Of a stretch of DNA of 64,000 bases, positions 1 through 8,526 are shown piece after piece (position 1 is the first letter of the stretch; each line of letters starts with the position of its first letter). The position numbers were made by a program, and so were the translations under genes. Below the pieces are notes generated by a model that saw only the letters and a program-made list of their open reading frames with translations, searched no databases and was not told the DNA's origin. This DNA is from Fervidobacterium_A thailandense (lineage in GTDB: Bacteria > Thermotogota > Thermotogae > Thermotogales > Fervidobacteriaceae): assembly GCF_041505935.1 (NCBI RefSeq), contig NZ_CP140110.1. One strand, written 5' to 3'.

Positions 1-2
1 TT

Positions 3-461
3 TTTCCAGTCATTGATCCAATAAATGGCGTAAGTATCGTTCAATTTGACGTTGGTGACAAGATTCCAATAGTTGTCCTCAACTACGGTAAGTACGAATC
101 GGCAATTAAAAGCAAGATACCTGACGTGGACACCGCAAAAAAGGCGATAGAGGGGACTATTGTGAGCAAAGAGCTGGTGAAGATTAAAGGCGGGACGTTG
201 TACCTTGTGAAGGTTGAAATCGCCGACGGTATAGTTGGAAAGGGATTGATCAGTCCCGCTCTGAAGATATTGACCGATGAAGCGTACTTTCTCAAAAAGC
301 GCTCAACTGCTGTGAGGGAACAGAGTGAACGTCAACCGGGCGTTAAGGAGATCAAGCTGCAAGTTCCGCCAACGACCGGGAACGAGTTACTCATAGCGTT
401 CATGACGACATTACTTGTCACCGGTGCGTTACTCATCATCGTCTACATATTCACTAAATAA
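3..461 (+). CDS. C-terminal part of an unknown tail-anchored membrane protein
   Basis: The reading frame is open from base 3, so the gene begins before the window. About 152 residues are visible. They form a charged, probably beta-rich soluble part, then a proline/threonine-rich linker and a single hydrophobic segment (about the last 23 residues, MTTLLVTGALLIIVYIFT) ending in one lysine. This suggests a protein anchored in the membrane by its C-terminus, with the body on one side. No catalytic motif is recognisable and I do not know the family. It ends 17 bases before the GNAT-IspF gene and probably shares its transcript. Confidence 0.6.
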   Translation, partial: FPVIDPINGVSIVQFDVGDKIPIVVLNYGKYESAIKSKIPDVDTAKKAIEGTIVSKELVKIKGGTLYLVKVEIADGIVGKGLISPALKILTDEAYFLKKRSTAVREQSERQPGVKEIKLQVPPTTGNELLIAFMTTLLVTGALLIIVYIFTK

Positions 462-478
462 GGGAGGTAATCGCAAGG

Positions 479-1459
479 TTGAAGATTAAAAAATTATCGA
501 ACGAATACGTAGATGAAGTTGCAAAGCTCGTTTACTTGGAAAAGCAGGACTTTTACGATGATCTCTTCGGGACCGATGCGCTCAAATATATTGTGAAAGC
601 TCTGAACAATGACATTCCACCCTTTCTAAAAGACCACAGCCTTGTGGCGTTGGAAAACGAAAAGGTGGTTGGTACACTCCTCTTTGCGGACAAAGCGTCA
701 TTCAGACACGGTTATCAGAAATGGTTGAAAGTTTTGGGGCTGAAGATTTTTCCCGTTGGTAGTAAGATGATATACATAATCCAAAGGTTGCTCCTGGAAT
801 TCGGGGTCGATGACCTCTACATAGTGGCACTCTCGGGTAGCGTTAGGGAGTACCTCCTGCACGCTTTCATCAAACAAAACAGATACAGGAAGGTCATAGT
901 TGATACGACAGACGAGGCTTTTTACGCAAAGTTTGGGTTTCACGAAGGAACGCCCGTACACAATAAGCTGAAGAGGTTTGAAAAACTATGCGATTATGAA
1001 ACGTTGTCTGGAATTGGATGGGATACTCACCCTCTTGTTAGCGGTCGTGAACTTGTGCTCGGTGGTGTGAAGATCGAAAGTCAGGTTGGTTTGGATGGTC
1101 ACTCCGACGCTGATGTTTTGTGTCATGCGATTATCGATAGCTTACTTGGGGTGTCTCTCAAAACCGACATAGGGCAGATCTTCCCGGAAACGGCGGAAAA
1201 CAGAAATAGAAACAGCCTGGAGATGTTGAAAGAAGTCGTTCAGAAGTTGAACATCGATGGGTACTTTCCCTCCTCGATAGACTGTGTTATAATCTCACCG
1301 ATAAAGCTGAGTGTTTATAGAGAGAGGATGACTGAAAAAATCGCGAGCGTCACCAATTGCCCGGTATCGATAAAGTTCAAGTCCGGTAACGGGGTGTACC
1401 CCGAATCTGAGTTCAAAGGTATCACTGCTATCTGCATCAGTAATGTGGAGAAAATATAA
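479..1459 (+). CDS. ispF: GNAT-like domain fused to 2-C-methyl-D-erythritol 2,4-cyclodiphosphate synthase (IspF)
   Basis: Residues 178-326 are a full-length IspF, the MEP-pathway enzyme that cyclises CDP-methylerythritol 2-phosphate to MEcPP. The metal ligands D182-x-H184 and H208 are present. The usual TTTE motif is KFKSGN here (around residues 299-304), which I recall also for Thermotoga IspF. IspF is normally about 155-160 residues. The extra 170 residues look like a GNAT acetyltransferase fold: a VALENEKVVGTLLF strand near 56-69, a DDLYIVALS strand near 111-119 and a terminal YAKFGF motif near 149-154. A clear acetyl-CoA loop (Q/RxxGxG/A) is not visible. The start is TTG at 479 behind a strong GGGAGG SD. 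The frame is continuous. It heads the isoprenoid/lipid block with uppS downstream. Confidence 0.88.
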   Translation: MKIKKLSNEYVDEVAKLVYLEKQDFYDDLFGTDALKYIVKALNNDIPPFLKDHSLVALENEKVVGTLLFADKASFRHGYQKWLKVLGLKIFPVGSKMIYIIQRLLLEFGVDDLYIVALSGSVREYLLHAFIKQNRYRKVIVDTTDEAFYAKFGFHEGTPVHNKLKRFEKLCDYETLSGIGWDTHPLVSGRELVLGGVKIESQVGLDGHSDADVLCHAIIDSLLGVSLKTDIGQIFPETAENRNRNSLEMLKEVVQKLNIDGYFPSSIDCVIISPIKLSVYRERMTEKIASVTNCPVSIKFKSGNGVYPESEFKGITAICISNVEKI

Positions 1460-1503
1460 AAAAATCCAAATAAACTCAGTTAACAGGAAGCGGAGGTGGA
1501 GCT

Positions 1504-2058
1504 ATGGTGAACTCGTTCCTTAAGACTGCGGAGGAAAAGATGAAGAAATCTGTTGAAAAGATAGCCGAAGAATTGAAACACTTGAGGACCGGACGTGCTT
1601 CTCCGGCTGTTCTCGAAGAAATCAAGGTCGATTACTACGGTGTACCAACACCGATACTCCAGGTTGCGCAGGTAACAACCGAAGAAAGGCAGCTTATTAT
1701 AAAACCGTGGGAACGCAACCTCTTGAGTGCCATTGAAAAGGCCATTCTTGCGAGCGACCTTGGATTAACACCGGTTAACGATGGGAACGTTGTGAGAATA
1801 GTGTTCCCGACGCCAACGACCGAACAAAGGCAAAAATGGGTCAAGAAGGCCAAGGAGATAGTTGAAGAGGGGAAGGTGGCGGTCCGAAATATCAGGCGCG
1901 ACGTACTCAAGGATGTGAAGGATAAGAAGAAAGAGGGCGAGATCTCCGAAGATGATGAAAAGAGACTTGAGAAGGAGATACAGAACCTAACTGACAAGTA
2001 CATTGCCGAACTTGACAAACTCTTTGAAAAGAAGGAAAAGGAGATAATGGAATTCTGA
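1504..2058 (+). CDS. frr: Ribosome recycling factor
   Basis: This 184-residue protein matches the RRF family over its whole length. RRF, together with EF-G, splits the post-termination ribosome. The N-terminal helix carries the ELKHLRTGRASPAVLE signature (about residues 23-38). A beta-sandwich domain follows (YYGVPTPILQVAQV...), then the long C-terminal helical bundle with RRDVLKDVKDKKKEGEISEDD. The start ATG lies just after GCGGAGGTGG. The stop TGA shares its A with the ATG of uppS, so the two genes are translationally coupled. Confidence 0.97.
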   Translation: MVNSFLKTAEEKMKKSVEKIAEELKHLRTGRASPAVLEEIKVDYYGVPTPILQVAQVTTEERQLIIKPWERNLLSAIEKAILASDLGLTPVNDGNVVRIVFPTPTTEQRQKWVKKAKEIVEEGKVAVRNIRRDVLKDVKDKKKEGEISEDDEKRLEKEIQNLTDKYIAELDKLFEKKEKEIMEF

Positions 2059-2771
2059 TGGCCACAGTAAGAAAAGAACCACCGAGGCACATCGCGTTTA
2101 TAATGGATGGTAACGGCCGATGGGCAAAGGAGAAAGGTAAACCGAGGACTTACGGGCACTACGTTGGTGCATACAAGATCGAGGACGTCGTTAGGTGGTG
2201 CGCCCAACGTGGCGTTGAGTTCGCCACCTTTTACGCCTTTTCGACGGAAAATTGGAAACGGCCTCTGGACGAAGTGAAGTTTTTATTCAACCTGCTCGTT
2301 GAAAAGATAGGAGAATTCTATGAACGGATGAACAAAGAAAAAGTAAGGTTGAGGTTCATAGGAAGAATAACCGAACTGCCCGATGCGGTGAAAGAGAAGT
2401 GCTTAGAGTACGAGGAGAAGACGAAAAACAACGACAGAATACAGGTAATCATAGCGTTGAACTACGGTGGTCGTGCCGAAATTGTAGATGCGGTGAAAAA
2501 GATTGTTCAATCCGGTTCGGTTAACATAAATTCTTTGAATGAAGAGAATTTCCGAAACTTTTTGTATGCACCGGATGTACCGGACCCGGACTTGGTAATC
2601 CGGACATCTGGTGAACAACGGATTAGCAACTTCCTACTTTGGCAAATTGCTTACAGTGAACTTTACTTTAGTCCAGTGTACTGGCCCGATTTCAGCGAGG
2701 AAGAACTGGACAAGGCGATAGCTTTTTACATGAGTAGGGACAGAAGGTTCGGGGGGATTGGGGAAAGATGA
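2058..2771 (+). CDS. uppS: Undecaprenyl diphosphate synthase (cis-prenyltransferase)
   Basis: The product makes the C55 lipid carrier for murein and surface glycans by adding isopentenyl diphosphate units to farnesyl diphosphate. The catalytic DGNGRWA motif has its Asp at residue 17. FYAFSTENWKRP and the IRTSGEQRISNFLLWQ substrate/Mg motif are present, with the YFSPVYWPDF C-terminal signature. At 237 residues it is the usual length. It overlaps frr by one base and cdsA by four (ATGA). It fits functionally with the upstream ispF domain, which supplies isoprenoid precursors. Confidence 0.97.
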   Translation: MATVRKEPPRHIAFIMDGNGRWAKEKGKPRTYGHYVGAYKIEDVVRWCAQRGVEFATFYAFSTENWKRPLDEVKFLFNLLVEKIGEFYERMNKEKVRLRFIGRITELPDAVKEKCLEYEEKTKNNDRIQVIIALNYGGRAEIVDAVKKIVQSGSVNINSLNEENFRNFLYAPDVPDPDLVIRTSGEQRISNFLLWQIAYSELYFSPVYWPDFSEEELDKAIAFYMSRDRRFGGIGER

Positions 2772-3595
2772 GTAATTTAAAGGTCGAGACCGTCCAACGC
2801 GTCGTGAGCGCTCTCATCGTAGCCCCGTTCGTTGTTCTGTGCTTTATCTCGTACAACAGTCTGGTCGGTCTTGTTGCGGCAATCGTTATGATTTCGAGTG
2901 GGGAATTTTTCTACACAACGCTGAAAAAACACGGCGCGTGGTTAATGGTCGTTTACACGGCAATAGTTTCGGCATTTCCTATTCTGTACGGAACATTTTT
3001 CCAAGATAGGCCTATGGAATTGCTCGCTTACGTGTACATTGCCGGAATAGTCTTCACACTGGCACAAGTTAAGAACAGAGAGATAGTTACGGAGATTTAT
3101 TTCGCCTTCACTACAGCTCTTGTTTATATCGCGTTTCTGCTGTCGTTTTTTATCCCGTTGTACGCGAAATTTGGTGCCGATGCAGCGTTGCTAACGTTAA
3201 CTTTGAGTTGGTCGTACGATAGCTTCGCCTTCGCTTTTGGCATGTCAACTGGCGGGAAGCACAAACTGGGAAGCTATTACAGTCCCAACAAATCCTGGGA
3301 AGGTTTGTTTGGTGGAATTTTTGGTACAATCTTGTACATAATCTTGTACCAGAACCTTGCGAGGTTGTTCTTCAACTCGGATTTGAAACTTTCCTTCCCG
3401 ATCGTTCTACTCATCGCGGCGGTGACCGCGATTTTCGATACCTTTGGTGACATCTTTGAATCGTCCATCAAGAGACACTACAACGTGAAGCACATGGGAA
3501 ACTTACTTCCGGGACACGGAGGTATGCTTGATCGGATAGACGGTCTTTTATTCATAACACCGGTTGTGTACACGATATTTATGATCTTCGGCTGA
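2768..3595 (+). CDS. cdsA: Phosphatidate cytidylyltransferase
   Basis: This is an integral membrane protein of 275 residues with several hydrophobic segments. It carries the CdsA signature near the C-terminus: SSIKRHYNVKHMGNLLPGHG, followed by GMLDRIDGLL. The Asp usual after the second Lys of the signature is His here. CdsA makes CDP-diacylglycerol from phosphatidic acid and CTP, the entry to phospholipid head-group synthesis. The start overlaps the uppS stop in ATGA, so the pair is coupled. Its position between uppS and alaS is typical of conserved frr-uppS-cdsA clusters. Confidence 0.95.
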   Translation: MSNLKVETVQRVVSALIVAPFVVLCFISYNSLVGLVAAIVMISSGEFFYTTLKKHGAWLMVVYTAIVSAFPILYGTFFQDRPMELLAYVYIAGIVFTLAQVKNREIVTEIYFAFTTALVYIAFLLSFFIPLYAKFGADAALLTLTLSWSYDSFAFAFGMSTGGKHKLGSYYSPNKSWEGLFGGIFGTILYIILYQNLARLFFNSDLKLSFPIVLLIAAVTAIFDTFGDIFESSIKRHYNVKHMGNLLPGHGGMLDRIDGLLFITPVVYTIFMIFG

Positions 3596-3616
3596 AAATG
3601 ATAACTCGGAGGTGCG

Positions 3617-6217
3617 ATGATGAGATACATGACGAGCGAAGAGATACGAGAATCGTTTCTTTCTTTCTTCGAATCGAAAGGGCATAAAAGGTTACCAAGT
3701 GCATCGTTGATTCCGGACGATCCACAGCTTTTGTTTACCGTCGCTGGTATGGTACCTTTCAAGCCCATATTCTGGGGTAAAGTGGAACCGGTGTACACGA
3801 GGGTCACAACCTGCCAAAAATGTGTGAGGACGAACGATATAGAGAACGTGGGTAGAACCCCAAGGCACCACACTTTCTTCGAGATGCTCGGGAATTTTTC
3901 CTTCGGAGATTATTTCAAGAGAGAAGCGATCGAATGGGCTTGGGAATTCGTTACTCAGGTTCTCCAGATGCCCGAAGAGAAACTGTGGGTATCGGTGTAC
4001 GAAGAAGACGATGAGGCTTTCGAGATATGGAGAAGCGTAGGTGTCCCGGAGAGAAAAATCGTTCGAATGAGCAAGGAGGACAATTTCTGGGGGCCGGCCG
4101 GTCCCACGGGTCCGTGCGGTCCGTGTTCGGAGATCTTCTACGATACGGGTGTGGAAGTACCGGTTCCAGAAGGTCAAGAACCGACACCGGCTAACACGGA
4201 CGGTCGATTCATAGAGATCTGGAACCTGGTCTTTACGGAATTTTACCAGGACGAGGAAGGTAAACTCCATCCACTGCCCAAAAAGAACATTGATACCGGT
4301 GCGGGCTTAGAACGCATCGCGGCTATGATGCAGGGGGTTTACTGGAACTTCGATACGGACCTTTTCAAACCAATCATCGACCGGATCCAGGAGGTCCTTA
4401 ACGTAAAATACAAGGAAGATCCGAAGAAGGACGTTTCGATTCGGGTAATAGCTGATCATGTCAGGGCCGTCACGTTCATGATAACCGACGGTGTCCTGCC
4501 TTCGAACGAGGGACGTGGATACGTGCTCAGAAGGGTATTACGGAGGGCCCTCAGGCACGGGGTACTCCTTGGTGCCAAAGAGCCGTTCCTCTATAAAATC
4601 GTCGAGAGTGTCGTTTCCAAGATGAAGTCCGTTTATCCGGAGCTTCTTGACAAGCGTTCCTTCGTGGAAAATGTGGTGAAAAACGAGGAATTAAGATTTA
4701 TTTCGAACTTGACCAGAGGTACGGAGATGGTACACAAAATCGCTTCCAGCACGGGTGGTAGGATCTCCGCTGAAGATGCGTTCAAACTTTACGATACCTA
4801 CGGTTTCCCGATAGATATCCTCAAAGATATCGCACGCGAGAATAATTACGCGTTGGACGAGGAAGGCTTTGAAAGGTACCTGGAAGAGCAAAGGGAACGC
4901 TCGCGGAAAGCGCAAGGGGAGGTAGAATTTGCTGCGAAAACCGGGTACGAGGGAATTGACCTGGAGACCGTATTTGTCGGGTACGACACGTTGGAGTCAA
5001 AATCGAAGGTTTTAAAAATCAAGTTTGGCGATCAATTTGTTGAATCCGCACGCGACTGTGACTGCGAAGTGGTTCTTGATGTCACGCCCTTCTACGCGGA
5101 GAAAGGTGGACAAGTTGCGGATACCGGGGTCATAATTGGAAGGGACGGAAAATTCGAGGTACATTATGTTTATTCGCCGGTAGAAGGCGTGATCGTTCAC
5201 AAAGGTCGTTTGAACGGAAGCTTGTCCATTGGTGAAGAGGTCCAAGCACGCGTGGATGAAGGAAAGCGTAAAGCGACGATGCGAAACCACACAGCCACGC
5301 ATCTACTCCACGCGGCTTTGAGAAAGGTACTTGGTACACACGTTCGACAAGCCGGTTCTCTTGTTGAACCTGCACGCTTGAGGTTTGACTTCACACATTA
5401 CCAGGCTTTATCGGATGAGGAAATAGCCGCAATAGAGGATTTGGTGAACGAAGTAGTGCTTTCCGCAATCCCCGTTGAGATCGAGGTGAAGCCGTACGAT
5501 GAGGCGGTAAAAGAGGGAGCCATCGCCCTGTTCGACGAAAAGTACGGTGATTTCGTAAGGGTGGTAAAGGTTGGTGATTTTAGCGAGGAATTGTGCGGTG
5601 GAACGCACGTGAAAAACACCGGCGAGATTGGTCTCTTTAAGATCGTCTCCGAAGGAGCCGTGAGTGCTGGTGTACGTAGGATAGAGGCGGTTACTGGTTT
5701 GAACTCGCTGAAGTTATTCCGTACTTTGGAAACGAGGATAAGATCGATCAGGGGGATCTTTGACGTTCCTGAGGAACAGCTGGTGGAAAAAATTCAAAGG
5801 TTGGTTGAAGAGAGAAAACGGCTGGAAAAGGAAGTATCCGAACTCAAGAGGAAGGCAATCAGCGTTGAGGATATAATTGCTAATGCTAAAGAATACGGTG
5901 GTGTGAAATACGTCGCGCACGTGTTTGATGGCGTCGAGCCGGAAGTACTCAAACAGTTAGTCGATGACCTTTCCGATAGGCTGAAGGGACCGGTACTCCT
6001 TATTTCGAAACTCGAGGGCAAAATACTCTTCGTTGTTAAGGTGCCGAAGGAACTGACCTCGGACTACCACGCTGGGAACATTGCCAAGGCCGTGGCGCAA
6101 GTCCTGGGTGGTGGCGGCGGTGGAAGTCCAACCTTCGCACAAGCGGGTGGAAGGTCTGTTGACATGATTCCGAAGGCGGTTGAAACTTTCGAAAAAATCG
6201 TCAGAAAGGAAGTGTAG
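3617..6217 (+). CDS. alaS: Alanyl-tRNA synthetase
   Basis: This 866-residue protein has the full AlaRS architecture. The class II catalytic core lies at about residues 1-440, with TVAGMVPFKP, the RTPRHHTFFEMLGNFSFGDY motif and GAGLERIA. The editing domain has NHTATHLLHAAL near residue 556 and the CGGTH zinc/editing motif near 658. The C-Ala domain ends with a glycine-rich GGGGGGSPTFAQAGG segment. The start is the ATG after CGGAGGTGCG; a second in-frame ATG follows immediately. It lies 21 bases after cdsA and 2 bases before mreB. Confidence 0.98.
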   Translation: MMRYMTSEEIRESFLSFFESKGHKRLPSASLIPDDPQLLFTVAGMVPFKPIFWGKVEPVYTRVTTCQKCVRTNDIENVGRTPRHHTFFEMLGNFSFGDYFKREAIEWAWEFVTQVLQMPEEKLWVSVYEEDDEAFEIWRSVGVPERKIVRMSKEDNFWGPAGPTGPCGPCSEIFYDTGVEVPVPEGQEPTPANTDGRFIEIWNLVFTEFYQDEEGKLHPLPKKNIDTGAGLERIAAMMQGVYWNFDTDLFKPIIDRIQEVLNVKYKEDPKKDVSIRVIADHVRAVTFMITDGVLPSNEGRGYVLRRVLRRALRHGVLLGAKEPFLYKIVESVVSKMKSVYPELLDKRSFVENVVKNEELRFISNLTRGTEMVHKIASSTGGRISAEDAFKLYDTYGFPIDILKDIARENNYALDEEGFERYLEEQRERSRKAQGEVEFAAKTGYEGIDLETVFVGYDTLESKSKVLKIKFGDQFVESARDCDCEVVLDVTPFYAEKGGQVADTGVIIGRDGKFEVHYVYSPVEGVIVHKGRLNGSLSIGEEVQARVDEGKRKATMRNHTATHLLHAALRKVLGTHVRQAGSLVEPARLRFDFTHYQALSDEEIAAIEDLVNEVVLSAIPVEIEVKPYDEAVKEGAIALFDEKYGDFVRVVKVGDFSEELCGGTHVKNTGEIGLFKIVSEGAVSAGVRRIEAVTGLNSLKLFRTLETRIRSIRGIFDVPEEQLVEKIQRLVEERKRLEKEVSELKRKAISVEDIIANAKEYGGVKYVAHVFDGVEPEVLKQLVDDLSDRLKGPVLLISKLEGKILFVVKVPKELTSDYHAGNIAKAVAQVLGGGGGGSPTFAQAGGRSVDMIPKAVETFEKIVRKEV

Positions 6218-6219
6218 TA

Positions 6220-7233
6220 ATGTTCGGTAGACTCGACCTTGGTATCGATCTTGGGACTGCGAACACCCTCGTGTACGTTAGAGGTAGAGGAATAGTAGTC
6301 AACGAGCCATCCGTGATCGCGATAAACGTGGAAACGAACGAGATCGTCAAAGTTGGTGAAGAAGCAAAGAAGATGATAGGCAAGACACCGTCCTTCATCC
6401 AAGCCATTCGACCACTAAAAGACGGTGTTATCGCGGACTACGACGTTGCTTTGGCTATGCTTACCTATTTCATAGCTAAAGCCCAAGATAGGTTCTCCTT
6501 TTTCAGACCACGCGTGGTGATCGGGGTTCCGGTCGGTGTCACCGAGGTGGAGAGTCGGGCACTGCTCACAGCTGGTAAAGAAGCCGGTGCGAAGAAGGTC
6601 TTCCTCATTGAAGAACCCATGGCAACGGCACTTGGTGCAGGATTGCCCGTTGAAGAGCCGCAGGGACACATGGTGATCGACATCGGCGGTGGTACCACGG
6701 AGGCCGCGGTCATCTCACTTGGTTCGATTGTAACGTGGTCTTCCACACGCGTTGCTGGAGACGAGTTCGACGAGGCAATCATCCAGTACGTTCGTGAGGT
6801 TTACCGTGTAACCATAGGCGTTCGAACTGCCGAGAGAGTCAAAATAGAGGTCGGTAACGTATTTCCGTTGAGGGAATACGATGAGCTCCAAACGGAGGTC
6901 GTTGGCATAGAACTCTCCTCTGGACTGCCGAAGAGACTCACGCTCACCGGTGGTGAAATCCGGGAAGCGATAAAATCAACCGCGATGCAAATTGTTGAAA
7001 CTGCCAAGGCAACACTCGAAAAAACACCTCCGGAGTTGGTAGCCGATATCACCGAGCGTGGTATCATTGTCTCCGGTGGTGGTTCATTACTGAGAGGGAT
7101 TTGCGAACTCATCTCCAAAGAAACAGGTATAAACGTTTACAGGGCCGAAGACCCGATGAGCTGTGTGGCACGTGGGGCTGGAATGGTCTTGGATAAAATG
7201 GACATACTTGCGAGGTTGAAGAGTGTAGAATGA
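6220..7233 (+). CDS. mreB: Rod-shape-determining actin homologue MreB
   Basis: The 337-residue protein has the actin/Hsp70 ATPase motifs of MreB: phosphate 1 LGIDLGTANTLVYV near the N-terminus, EEPMATALGAGL, phosphate 2 VIDIGGGTTEAAVI, and the adenosine loop VSGGGSLLRGI near the C-terminus. MreB filaments lie under the inner membrane and guide lateral wall synthesis by the elongasome. The stop overlaps the ATG of the mreC-like gene (ATGA). The nearby uppS and murA genes fit a cell-wall operon. Confidence 0.97.
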   Translation: MFGRLDLGIDLGTANTLVYVRGRGIVVNEPSVIAINVETNEIVKVGEEAKKMIGKTPSFIQAIRPLKDGVIADYDVALAMLTYFIAKAQDRFSFFRPRVVIGVPVGVTEVESRALLTAGKEAGAKKVFLIEEPMATALGAGLPVEEPQGHMVIDIGGGTTEAAVISLGSIVTWSSTRVAGDEFDEAIIQYVREVYRVTIGVRTAERVKIEVGNVFPLREYDELQTEVVGIELSSGLPKRLTLTGGEIREAIKSTAMQIVETAKATLEKTPPELVADITERGIIVSGGGSLLRGICELISKETGINVYRAEDPMSCVARGAGMVLDKMDILARLKSVE

Positions 7234-7856
7234 GGGAAAACGTTCTTGCCACAGTTTCTATGGTTTTACTACTCATCCTTCTGCTCGACGTGTTCACCGA
7301 AAACGTGTTTTCAACTATCGTTGCCGAAATTTTGGCCAAAATTTCGTACCCACTGTACATTTCCAGAGAGTATTTGGAAAGTTTCTTTGAAAAAAGGCCA
7401 ACCACCATAAACGTCACACTGTTCGGAAAACGCGAAGACGTACTGGTGATATTGAGCGAGGATACGAACGGGTTTTACGTGAAAGACCTCGAAACGAGGG
7501 GTCTGGTTATAGAACCACGTTCAAGGCAGTTGATAGGTTTTGTTGAGCGTACGGGAAAGATCGGTTACGTGAGAAAATGGTGGGAGTCGGAGTTTCCAGT
7601 AACGGTGGAGAGCTCGGAAACCAGGGTGGTGGGGTTTTACAGAAAACTGAGGATCGAGATCCCGGATCCGCAACTGGAAGTCGCCGGAAAGGTTTACTTA
7701 GCCGATAGTGAAGAGTACGGTAGGCTCTTGAGAGCTCACGACATATCGATAGGTACCTTCAATGATGGTTACTTCCAGCCGAAAATACCAAGGATTCCAA
7801 AATACGTGATCGTCTTACCTTCGTACGAAGAGTATGACGAAGGAGCCCGCAAATAA
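7230..7856 (+). CDS. mreC: Divergent MreC-like rod-shape protein
   Basis: This 208-residue protein starts with one N-terminal membrane segment (about residues 7-25, VSMVLLLILLLDVFTENVF). A short helical region and a beta-rich periplasmic part follow, with elements that fit the MreC core (RGLVIEPRSRQLIGFVERTG, then ISIGTFNDGYFQPKIP). MreC is usually about 270-300 residues, so the coiled coil is short. The call rests mainly on position (ATGA overlap with mreB) and on membrane topology. No mreD is seen after it. The family assignment is probable, not certain. Confidence 0.6.
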   Translation: MRENVLATVSMVLLLILLLDVFTENVFSTIVAEILAKISYPLYISREYLESFFEKRPTTINVTLFGKREDVLVILSEDTNGFYVKDLETRGLVIEPRSRQLIGFVERTGKIGYVRKWWESEFPVTVESSETRVVGFYRKLRIEIPDPQLEVAGKVYLADSEEYGRLLRAHDISIGTFNDGYFQPKIPRIPKYVIVLPSYEEYDEGARK

Positions 7857-7872
7857 AAGAGGGGGGAAACGA

Positions 7873-8451
7873 ATGTACGAGGAACTTTCAAAAGAGCAGC
7901 TGATCCAAAAAATTCACGAACTGGAAGACGAAATTGCACGACTGAAAATGAGGGAGAACGAGCTCGAAATACTATTGAACGAGTATTCAACAATTATGAA
8001 GAAGCAGTTCGAAGTTTTTGACGATTTTATCAGGGACGTTGGGACGAAACGCATGATCGACCCGCTGACAAGGGTCTATTCTCACGAGCACATCATGAAA
8101 CTCATCTCATATTATCACCAGAAGGCGTTCGAAGAGAATTTCGAATACGCCTTGGTTACTGTACGAATAAACAATTTTGAAAGTATGGAACAGATCGAAA
8201 AAGAGCAAGCGCTTTTGAGTGTCGGTAAGCTTTTAAAGGAACTTGTCAGGGTTCCGCTTGACAGCGTCGGAAGGTTAAGCGACGACACGTTCATAGTGTT
8301 GCTTACCGAGATAAGCAGGGAAAACGCGCTGAAGGTCAAGGAACGCATAGAGAATGCACTTGCTATAAGGAACATCGACTGTAGCATAAAGTTTTCCAGT
8401 TATCCAAAGGATTCAACAAACCTTGAGGAGCTCGTAAAGAAGGTTTTCTGA
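7873..8451 (+). CDS. Coiled-coil protein with degenerate GGDEF domain
   Basis: The ATG at 7873 follows AAGAGGGGGGAAACG, so I prefer it to the upstream in-frame ATG at 7834 inside the previous gene. The 192-residue product begins with a heptad-like coiled coil (about 1-50). From DPLTRVYSHEH onward it follows the GGDEF (diguanylate cyclase) fold. The DxDxFK region is VRINNFES, and the active-site GGDEF loop is replaced by LSDDTF, losing the catalytic acidic residue pattern. It is therefore probably not a cyclase, and may be a structural or c-di-GMP/partner-binding module. It sits between mreC and murA, which suggests a role near the wall-synthesis machinery. Confidence 0.7.
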   Translation: MYEELSKEQLIQKIHELEDEIARLKMRENELEILLNEYSTIMKKQFEVFDDFIRDVGTKRMIDPLTRVYSHEHIMKLISYYHQKAFEENFEYALVTVRINNFESMEQIEKEQALLSVGKLLKELVRVPLDSVGRLSDDTFIVLLTEISRENALKVKERIENALAIRNIDCSIKFSSYPKDSTNLEELVKKVF

Positions 8452-8526
8452 AGATCGGTTGGAGTTTACAGTTCAAAAGTAATCGCGGCTTGGTTGAGCA
8501 AATAAGACGAAGGTGAGGAGCGCAGT

